This document shows positions 1 through 4,677 of a stretch of 5,472 nt of DNA, one piece after another (the stretch's first letter is position 1; each line of letters opens with the position of its first letter). The position numbers were made by a program, and so were the translations under genes. The stretch is from Gemmatimonadota bacterium (GTDB taxonomy: Bacteria; Gemmatimonadota; Gemmatimonadetes; Gemmatimonadales; GWC2-71-9). The notes beneath the pieces are model-generated. The model made no database searches. It worked only from the letters and a program-made list of their open reading frames with translations, and had not been told where the DNA came from. The DNA lies in assembly GCA_017889745.1 (NCBI GenBank), contig JAGGAG010000163.1, positions 1-5,472 of the forward strand, written 5' to 3'.

Positions 1-549
1 GTTGTTGTTGCCCGCAATCGACGTCCCGACGGCCTGGGGAGCGCTCGCGACGAGGTCGGTGAAGTTGCGGCCCTGGAGCGGCAGGCTCTGGATCGCGGAA
101 TCGCCGACGATCTGCTGGGGGCCGGTGCGGCTGGCATCGAGCAGGGGATTGTCCTGCTGCGCCGCGACCGCGATTTCCTCGAGCTGCACGACGCTCGGCT
201 TGAGGGCCACGTCGCGCACCTGGCGCGTGCCCAGGCCCAGCGTCAGGCCCTGCTGCACCGTGGGCAGGAAGCCGATGGCTCGCACGGTGAGCTGATAACC
301 GGATCCCGGGGTCACGTTCTCGAAGGTGTAGCGCCCGCCGCTGCCGGTATTGGCTACGAACGTCTGGCCCGTTTGAAGGCTCTTGAGCTCGACCCGGGCT
401 GCATCCACCGCCGCGCCCGTGCCCTCCGCGGTCACAGTGCCCTGGAGCGCCGCAGTGGTGACGCCCTGGGCGCTGAGCGACCGCGCGGCAGGCAGCAGGA
501 CCACAAGCGAGAGCACCGCTCGGCCGATCAGACGGGTGCAGTTCTTCAT
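1..549 (-). CDS. TonB-dependent receptor, Oar-like, N-terminal part (cut by left edge)
   Basis: This frame is open from an ATG at 549 to base 1, giving the first 183 residues of a protein that continues outside the window. Residues 1-27 look like a signal peptide: basic start, hydrophobic VLSLVVLLP, and cleavage after LSA before QG. Residues about 32-115 fit a carboxypeptidase-regulatory-like beta-sandwich (LQGTVTAEGTGAAVDAARVE, then GGRYTFENVTPGSGYQLTVR and a strand ending VRDVALKP). The segment VQLEEIAVAA followed by IQSLPLQGRNFTDLVASAPQ is the linker and start of a TonB plug, in the style of Oar-like receptors. Such proteins are outer-membrane barrels that take up substrates using TonB energy; the substrate cannot be told because the barrel is missing. 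The start is supported by GGAAGGAA upstream (AGGAA ends 7 bases before the ATG). The family call is firm; the Oar-like subtype is less sure. Confidence 0.88.
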   Translation of the reverse strand, partial: MKNCTRLIGRAVLSLVVLLPAARSLSAQGVTTAALQGTVTAEGTGAAVDAARVELKSLQTGQTFVANTGSGGRYTFENVTPGSGYQLTVRAIGFLPTVQQGLTLGLGTRQVRDVALKPSVVQLEEIAVAAQQDNPLLDASRTGPQQIVGDSAIQSLPLQGRNFTDLVASAPQAVGTSIAGNNN

Positions 550-556
550 GAGGAAG

Positions 557-564
557 TTCCTTCC
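557..564 (-). promoter_or_regulatory. Ribosome binding site of the TonB-dependent receptor gene
   Basis: Read on the minus strand, GGAAGGAA is followed by CTTCCTC and the ATG at 549. The purine run and 7-base spacing fit a Shine-Dalgarno site and support this start. Confidence 0.55.
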
Positions 565-600
565 GACGAGCCGAGGGACGCTGGCAAATCACCATAAAGG

Positions 601-630
601 TGCCTGCCGCACGGAAGGTCCGGGCAGGCA
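601..630. repeat. Hairpin-forming inverted repeat flanked by direct repeats
   Basis: TGCCTGCC at 601-608 is matched exactly by GGCAGGCA at 623-630. Inside, CGGA (612-615) can pair with TCCG (619-622) around a 3-base loop, leaving three unpaired bases on one side. ACCATAA occurs on both sides, at 591-597 and 631-637, exactly 40 bases apart. The hairpin lies 52-81 bases upstream of the receptor start, so it could be a leader structure in that mRNA or an operator. It lacks a clear T run on either side, so a terminator is less likely. Confidence 0.6.
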
Positions 631-824
631 ACCATAACTCGTTTGCTATATTGGCTTTAGCTGATTTGGTGATCGGCCCGGTCCGGCCCGCTGGCGGCGT
701 GATTCAACCAGGTTCCGGCACAGAACGGCTCACTCGGGGGAGAAGTTACGCACCCATCGACTCGCGTCAAGCAGGCCGGACAACGAGTTACGGTCCCGTG
801 ACCGGTTCACACCGGGGGCGCTGG

Positions 825-854
825 TTGACAGGGGACGAATCGTGGTCGTTCTTT
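825..854 (+). promoter_or_regulatory. Possible ctaB promoter (-35 box only convincing)
   Basis: TTGACA at 825-830 matches the sigma-70 -35 consensus exactly. The region 17-18 bases downstream (TTCTTT at 849-854) is a poor -10 match. Transcription from here would begin near 860 and give a leader of about 45 bases before the GTG at 905. One hexamer can occur by chance, so this is tentative. Confidence 0.25.
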
Positions 855-890
855 ACCCCCGTTCCAGCGCCCGGGACCCGTTTCGACCCC

Positions 891-896
891 AAGGAG
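891..896 (+). promoter_or_regulatory. Ribosome binding site of ctaB
   Basis: AAGGAG sits 8 bases before the GTG at 905, a near-ideal Shine-Dalgarno arrangement. It decides the start: the longer in-frame option, GTG at 842, adds 21 residues (beginning VVLYPRSSAR after the initiator) that do not resemble a heme O synthase N-terminus. Confidence 0.75.
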
Positions 897-904
897 CACC
901 GCAA

Positions 905-1888
905 GTGGCCGCCGAAAAGCCCACGATCCTCGCTGATCTCGTCACGCTCACCAAGCCGCGCATCATTTCATTGCTGCTGGTGACGACGGTGGCGCCCATG
1001 TTCATGACCGACCGCGGGCTGCCCTCGGCGATGCTGGTGCTCTGGGTGGTGATCGGTGGCTACCTGATGGCGGGCGGGGCCAACGCGATCAACATGTGGT
1101 TTGACCGGGACATCGACGACCGGATGACCCGCACGCGACTCCGCCCGATCCCGGCCGGCCGGATCACGCCGGCGCAGGGGCTGCTCTTCGGCGTGGCGCT
1201 GGGCGCTATCGCGTTCGCCATCTTCTGGTACCAGGTCAACCCATTGAGCGCCTGGCTCGCGCTTGGCGGCCTGCTGTTCTACGTGCTCATCTATACAATG
1301 TTGCTCAAGCGGCACACCGCCCAGAACATCGTCATCGGCGGGGCGGCGGGGGCGTTCCCGCCACTGGTGGGCTGGGCCGCGATGACCGGCGGGCTGGACC
1401 TGGCGGCCATCTACCTCTTCGCCATCATCTTCTACTGGACCCCGCCCCACTTCTGGGCGCTGGCCCTCATCAAGCAGGGAGAATACGCCAGGGCGGGCGT
1501 GCCGATGATGCCCGTGGTGAAGGGCGAAGCACGCACCAAGTGGGAGATGCTCATCTATACCCTGTTGCTGCTGCCGCTCACCGTCATGCCGGCGGTGTTC
1601 GGTGCACTCGGGCCGTTCTATCTCGTGGCCGCCGTGCTCCTCGGCGCGCGGCTGCTGTGGTACTGCATCGCGCTGCTGCGCGAGGCGGGCGTCACGCCCA
1701 CGGCGTGGAAGATGTACCGCTATTCCCTGCTCTACCTCGCCCTGCTCTTCCTCGCGATGGGCATCGACCGCTACTTGCCGCGAGGCGCGCGAGCAGCCAC
1801 ACCCGAGGTGGTAATCCTGCGCCAGAACGACGAAGCGGCAACCCAGGCCGCCCGGAAGGCGGGACTGGAGTTGCCGCTGGCGCAGTAG
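905..1888 (+). CDS. ctaB: Protoheme IX farnesyltransferase (heme O synthase)
   Basis: This 327-residue membrane protein of the UbiA prenyltransferase family transfers a farnesyl group from farnesyl diphosphate to the vinyl group of heme b, making heme O for heme-copper oxidases (directly, or as precursor of heme A). It opens with LVTLTKPRI, typical of the family. The first Asp motif, NMWFDRDID (Asn63, Asp67, Asp71, NxxxDxxxD), and the following RTRLRPIPAGRI are intact. TPPHFWALALIKQGEYARAG from residue 179, followed by VPMMPVVKG, is the second conserved loop. About eight or nine hydrophobic segments are visible, the last ending at DRYLP. After it comes a polar tail of roughly 35 residues ending LELPLAQ, longer than many homologues. 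The gene stands alone on its strand; no cox or ctaA gene is visible. The GTG start at 905 is chosen for its ribosome binding site. The product is very secure; the start is fairly secure. Confidence 0.96.
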   Translation: MAAEKPTILADLVTLTKPRIISLLLVTTVAPMFMTDRGLPSAMLVLWVVIGGYLMAGGANAINMWFDRDIDDRMTRTRLRPIPAGRITPAQGLLFGVALGAIAFAIFWYQVNPLSAWLALGGLLFYVLIYTMLLKRHTAQNIVIGGAAGAFPPLVGWAAMTGGLDLAAIYLFAIIFYWTPPHFWALALIKQGEYARAGVPMMPVVKGEARTKWEMLIYTLLLLPLTVMPAVFGALGPFYLVAAVLLGARLLWYCIALLREAGVTPTAWKMYRYSLLYLALLFLAMGIDRYLPRGARAATPEVVILRQNDEAATQAARKAGLELPLAQ

Positions 1889-1906
1889 GCCCGGTCGTGC
1901 GGCGAA

Positions 1907-3337
1907 CTAGTACGACGCGGCGGTACTGCTGTAGAAGTCCACGTTGAGGAAGCGCCCCGCTTCGCGTACGCCATCCTCGGTCAGGATGTTGCGCCAGTCA
2001 GGCTGCTTCGGCTCCTTCAGGTCGCTCGAAACCATCAGGCGCCAGTCCCCGACGCCGGTCCGGTCGGCGAAGATGTACCATCTTCCCTGCCCCTGGTCCT
2101 GGTAGTTCCACACCTCGAACGGTGGCGCGCGCTGGATCTGCGCGCGGCGCCACACGGACGTCGCGGCGCCGTTCTTGGCGTAGATGCGGCCGCGATCCGT
2201 CTTCCAGCCGGGGATGTTGCGCTCCTTGTAGTTCTTGTTGGCGAACGCGATCGCGGCATAGAACTGCTCGCGACTCCGGTTCTGCGGTGTGGCCTTGTCC
2301 TCGTCGTGTTTCTGCCAGAAGTCGGTGAGGTATCTCCGCTTCGCGTCCTCGCTCAGGTTCTTGTTCCAGACCTTGAGCTCGCTCGGTGTCGCGATGTAGT
2401 AGAGCGGGGCGAAGGCCGAGTCGAGGCCCTCGGGGGACATGTACTTGAAGTACCCCTCGTCGGACACGCGCTCGACATTGATGCGGGCGACTTCCTGGCG
2501 CAAGGTGGTGTCGAGTTGCGCCATGGTCATCGGCGCCGAGCGGTCCACTGCGCGAGTACCCATTTGCAGCAGCACCTTGAGCTGGTAGTTGCCCGGGGGC
2601 AGCCCCTCGAGGTTGAGCCGGCCCTTCAGCATCCCCCCTGAGGCCGCGACCTTGACCGGCGTATTGGCCGTCTGCACCAGCGCCTTGCCCGTCCCGTCGA
2701 CCACCTCCACTGCCATCGTGCCCGACTCCTCGGTGCCGTCGTTGTAGGCCTCGAGCACGTAGTACGCCTCGGGTTCCAGCGGTGTGAGGCGGAGGAGGGC
2801 TGACGGGCTGAAGAGGGTGTTGCCCTTCCTGATCTCGCCGGGCCCGGGCACCGAGTCGCTCGCGGTGGCGTTTCGCATCGCCGACGCGAGCGTCAGGTCG
2901 GAGGCGTCGGGGCGCCCGGTGAACCCTTCCACCGGGATGCTGCTCGCCAGCGACCTACCCGACACCGAATCCGTCACCTCCACGGACACCGTGTACTTCC
3001 CCGGGGCGATCGCGAAATCCATCATCTCGAGGCCGTTGCTGCCCGGGGCGCGGATCGCCGCCGCCGAGAACCGGGTGCGCCACGAGTCGGTATGGAGCGT
3101 GATGCCGGCCTGGTCCGTGACCTTCACCCCCACGAGGTATGCCGCACCCGTGGGCCCTGCCTCCATGACGGAAAGAGGAACCTGGATGAGGACGCGTACG
3201 CGCGTCTGGCCTCCGTTGTCGGGACGGTACGACCTCACGGCACGAAGGGAAAGGCCGTCGGGGGTCTGGGCCAGGGCAGCGGGGGCCTGAACGAACAGCA
3301 CCAGCAGGGCCAGAGCGAGCCAGCTCCGGAATCGCAC
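1907..3337 (-). CDS. GWxTD-domain exported protein
   Basis: A 476-residue protein with a signal peptide (RFRSWLALALLVLFVQAPAA, cleavage likely after ALA at residue 23) and no cysteines. Residues about 30-140 and 175-265 look like two beta-sandwich regions (APGKYTVSVEVTDS; PPGNYQLKVLL), followed by a helical stretch and a C-terminal GWxTD domain at about 330-440. The signature is NIPGWKTDRGRIYAKNG, with GWKTD at 377-381, then PPFEVWNYQDQGQGRWYIFAD at 405-425 and GDWRLM at 430-435. The family is common in Bacteroidota, Acidobacteriota and Gemmatimonadota; its function is unknown. The glycine-x-proline-aspartate segment usually seen after RGRIY is replaced by NGAATS. The GTG start is supported by GGAG 8 bases upstream. 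The PorV-family gene lies upstream on the same strand, but a strong terminator separates them. The family call is firm; envelope location is inferred. Confidence 0.9.
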   Translation of the reverse strand: MRFRSWLALALLVLFVQAPAALAQTPDGLSLRAVRSYRPDNGGQTRVRVLIQVPLSVMEAGPTGAAYLVGVKVTDQAGITLHTDSWRTRFSAAAIRAPGSNGLEMMDFAIAPGKYTVSVEVTDSVSGRSLASSIPVEGFTGRPDASDLTLASAMRNATASDSVPGPGEIRKGNTLFSPSALLRLTPLEPEAYYVLEAYNDGTEESGTMAVEVVDGTGKALVQTANTPVKVAASGGMLKGRLNLEGLPPGNYQLKVLLQMGTRAVDRSAPMTMAQLDTTLRQEVARINVERVSDEGYFKYMSPEGLDSAFAPLYYIATPSELKVWNKNLSEDAKRRYLTDFWQKHDEDKATPQNRSREQFYAAIAFANKNYKERNIPGWKTDRGRIYAKNGAATSVWRRAQIQRAPPFEVWNYQDQGQGRWYIFADRTGVGDWRLMVSSDLKEPKQPDWRNILTEDGVREAGRFLNVDFYSSTAASY

Positions 3338-3345
3338 GTTGATTG

Positions 3346-3349
3346 CTCC
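3346..3349 (-). promoter_or_regulatory. Ribosome binding site of the GWxTD gene
   Basis: GGAG on the minus strand lies 8 bases before the GTG at 3337. The translation from that GTG begins directly with a good signal peptide, so site and start support each other. Confidence 0.6.
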
Positions 3350-3375
3350 GTTGGGGCGGTAACTCGGGGACGGGC

Positions 3376-3404
3376 GGCGCCCCTTGGCGCCACCGCGTGC
3401 GGTG
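3376..3404. repeat. Two adjacent small inverted repeats upstream of the GWxTD gene
   Basis: GGCGCC-CCTT-GGCGCC (3376-3391) is followed at once by CACCG-CGTG-CGGTG (3391-3404). Each can form a short GC-rich hairpin with a 4-base loop. They lie 39-67 bases upstream of the GTG at 3337, within the likely promoter or leader. GC-rich DNA yields such palindromes by chance, so a role is uncertain. Confidence 0.35.
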
Positions 3405-3422
3405 AACCTGCCACCGGAGACG

Positions 3423-3456
3423 ACAGGCAGGCCCCGAAAGACACAGGCGGGCCCCG
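3423..3456. repeat. 14-base direct repeat overlapping one terminator arm
   Basis: ACAGGCAGGCCCCG (3423-3436) and ACAGGCGGGCCCCG (3443-3456) differ at one base and are offset by exactly 20. The second copy contains the left arm of the terminator. The first copy could therefore pair with the right arm (3460-3471) with a single mismatch. Confidence 0.6.
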
Positions 3457-3471
3457 GAGGGGGCCCGCCTG
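3444..3471 (-). terminator. Rho-independent-type terminator of the PorV-family gene
   Basis: CAGGCGGGCCCC (3444-3455) and GGGGCCCGCCTG (3460-3471) form a perfect 12-bp stem with a 4-base loop. On the minus strand it begins 19 bases after the stop codon at 3490 and is followed by TGTGTCTTTC, a weak but T-rich tract. Position and strength make a terminator by far the best explanation. It should largely separate the PorV-family gene from the GWxTD gene. Confidence 0.82.
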
Positions 3472-3489
3472 CCCGGCTGCTACCCGGGG

Positions 3490-4611
3490 TCAGAAGCCGA
3501 CGCTGAACGTGAAGAAATTCGTTGGTCCGAGCGTGCCCATGTACTTGTAGGCATAGTCGAGGCCGAGGCTGAACTTGCTGGCCGTCTGGAAGGACAGGCC
3601 ACCACCGAACGCCAGGCCCTGCAGGTTCTCCTCGTCCGCCACCGCACTCGGAAGCGCGGTCGGGGTGAGGTTGTTGGCCGGCTGGTAGCTGTAGCTCACC
3701 CGGAGGGCCGCTCCGAAGCCCGAGCCACCGAGGTGCTTGAAGTCCGCTTCCGTGCCGACGCCGAATGACGCCTTGTTGCTGATCTGCTGGTTGAAGTCGC
3801 TGATCAGCGTCCAGCGGGTGTCGGTCTTCGAGACGATGTCGTAACCCAGGGCGACCTTGAAGACGGTCGGAAGCCCGTACGCCTTCGTGCTGAGCTCGCC
3901 CTGCTGCGGGTTGGTCGGTACCGACGGAACGCCGGGCACCGAGTCACGCGGCACCTGGACGATCAGCGGGTCGCCGCCGTAGCTGATGCTCGAACCGAGG
4001 TTCATCAGGGTGAACGAGAACTGGATCGGGTGACCACCCAGCCGGGAGTGGAAGTTTGTGCCGAAGTCGACGGCAAACGCGCTGCCGGTGGCACCACCCA
4101 GGTTGTCGAACACGAACTTCGCCGTGAGGCCTGCGCTGAAGCGGTCGGAGAAGTTCTGGGCGTAGGTCAGGCCGCCGAAGGTTTCGCTGACCGAGTACAC
4201 CGAGCCGGTGCCATCGGGCTGCTCCACCGTGTAGACGGGCTGGTCACCGAACCCGAACGTGCCGAACTGAAGGCCGAAGGCCCGCGACCGCCCGCTGAAC
4301 GGGAACGAGAGGCCGGCCCAGGCATAGTTGGTGTTGGCGACGTAATCGTACGCGCTGGCCGAGAACCCGCTGGTTCGCTGCAAGGCGATACCGGCCGGGT
4401 TGTAGTACAACGCGCTTACGTCGTTGGCGATCGCGGCAAACGATGTTCCGAGTGCCGCGCCGCGCGCGGAGGCGCCGAGCAGGAGGAATTCCGCCGAGGT
4501 GGTGCCGTACGACGTGTTGTCGCTCCCGGTGCCCTGGGCCGCGAGCAGCGTCGGGCTCCCGATGAACAGCATCCCCGCCAGTGCCCAGCGAAGTCTTTGA
4601 GAATCACGCAT
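3490..4611 (-). CDS. PorV/PorQ-family outer-membrane beta-barrel protein
   Basis: A 373-residue protein with a signal peptide (RLRWALAGMLFIGSPTLLAA, cleavage likely after LAA at residue 25) and no cysteines. The mature N-terminus carries the family signature: EFLLLGASARGAALGTSFAA at 41-60, then ANDVSALYYNPAGIAL at 62-77. The remainder shows alternating amphipathic strands with glycine and aromatic residues, and the chain ends FFTFSVGF, a terminal-phenylalanine signal typical of outer-membrane barrels. In T9SS, PorV is the shuttle and anchor partner for cargo carrying a C-terminal domain; PorQ is a paralogue. Which role this one has cannot be decided from sequence alone. The gene directly upstream encodes a CTD-type exported protein, which favours a related function. 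ATG 4611 is preferred over GTG 4665 because it places the signal peptide at the N-terminus. The family call is firm; the role is inferred. Confidence 0.9.
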   Translation of the reverse strand: MRDSQRLRWALAGMLFIGSPTLLAAQGTGSDNTSYGTTSAEFLLLGASARGAALGTSFAAIANDVSALYYNPAGIALQRTSGFSASAYDYVANTNYAWAGLSFPFSGRSRAFGLQFGTFGFGDQPVYTVEQPDGTGSVYSVSETFGGLTYAQNFSDRFSAGLTAKFVFDNLGGATGSAFAVDFGTNFHSRLGGHPIQFSFTLMNLGSSISYGGDPLIVQVPRDSVPGVPSVPTNPQQGELSTKAYGLPTVFKVALGYDIVSKTDTRWTLISDFNQQISNKASFGVGTEADFKHLGGSGFGAALRVSYSYQPANNLTPTALPSAVADEENLQGLAFGGGLSFQTASKFSLGLDYAYKYMGTLGPTNFFTFSVGF

Positions 4612-4622
4612 GATCTTTCGAT

Positions 4623-4627
4623 CTCCT
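4623..4627 (-). promoter_or_regulatory. Ribosome binding site of the PorV-family gene
   Basis: On the minus strand AGGAG is followed by 11 bases (ATCGAAAGATC) and the ATG at 4611. The spacing is slightly long but usable. It supports ATG 4611, since the GTG at 4665 would lie upstream of this site. Confidence 0.5.
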
Positions 4628-4637
4628 GAGGTAGGTG

Positions 4638-4661
4638 GTGGGGCCCCGGTCGGGACCCCAC
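4638..4661 (-). terminator. Stem-loop between CTD-protein and PorV-family genes, possible weak terminator or attenuator
   Basis: GTGGGG (4638-4643) pairs with CCCCAC (4656-4661); inside, CCC (4644-4646) pairs with GGG (4652-4654) around a 5-base loop, with one bulged A. On the minus strand it starts 16 bases after the stop at 4678. The bases that follow (CACCTACCTC) have no T tract, so full termination is unlikely. It may reduce read-through or protect the 3' end of the upstream message, allowing the two genes to share a transcript at different levels. Confidence 0.45.
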
Positions 4662-4677
4662 TCACCGGGCCAGTGGA

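Larger units (their letters stand above)
550..904. other. Divergent intergenic region, no gene recognised
   Basis: This 355-base gap separates the minus-strand receptor gene from plus-strand ctaB and must hold both promoters. It contains a hairpin at 601-630 flanked by a 7-base direct repeat, an AT-rich patch at about 631-670 (including TATATT at 647-652), a small inverted repeat CCGGT-TCAC-ACCGG at 802-815, and a TTGACA at 825-830. Open frames crossing it give low-complexity, arginine-rich translations without recognisable domains. I saw no tRNA shape or known riboswitch core by eye. It is an unusually long gap for such compact DNA. Confidence 0.6.

Noticed and set aside
2..295. 97-codon plus-strand open frame at the left edge
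   Set aside because: The minus-strand frame through the same bases encodes a coherent signal peptide, regulatory-like domain and TonB plug start.
842..904. Upstream in-frame GTG at 842 as the ctaB start
   Set aside because: It adds 21 residues unlike the family N-terminus, while GTG 905 has AAGGAG at 8 bases and gives the usual EKPTILADL beginning.
600..983. 127-codon plus-strand open frame in the intergenic region
   Set aside because: It overlaps the start of ctaB in another frame, contains the 601-630 hairpin, and its product has no recognisable feature.
968..1450. 160-codon open frame antisense to ctaB
   Set aside because: The translation is rich in Arg, His, Gln and Pro without a domain or signal. 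It is a GC-rich shadow of a secure gene.
1889..1926. Possible bidirectional terminator between ctaB and the GWxTD gene
   Set aside because: Only short pairings are visible (for example GTCGT at 1894-1898 with ACGAC at 1912-1916) with long loops and no T tract. They are too weak to call.
2784..3290. 168-codon plus-strand open frame over the GWxTD gene
   Set aside because: It is antisense to well-supported coding sequence, with no domain and arginine/proline-rich composition.
4030..4629. 199-codon plus-strand open frame over the PorV-family gene
   Set aside because: It is charged, low-complexity sequence with no recognisable motif, opposite a gene with a clear family signature, signal peptide and barrel end.
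4612..4665. GTG at 4665 as start of the PorV-family gene
   Set aside because: It would bury the signal peptide behind 18 proline- and glycine-rich residues and lies upstream of the AGGAG. It would also start inside the run-out of the upstream gene's stem-loop.
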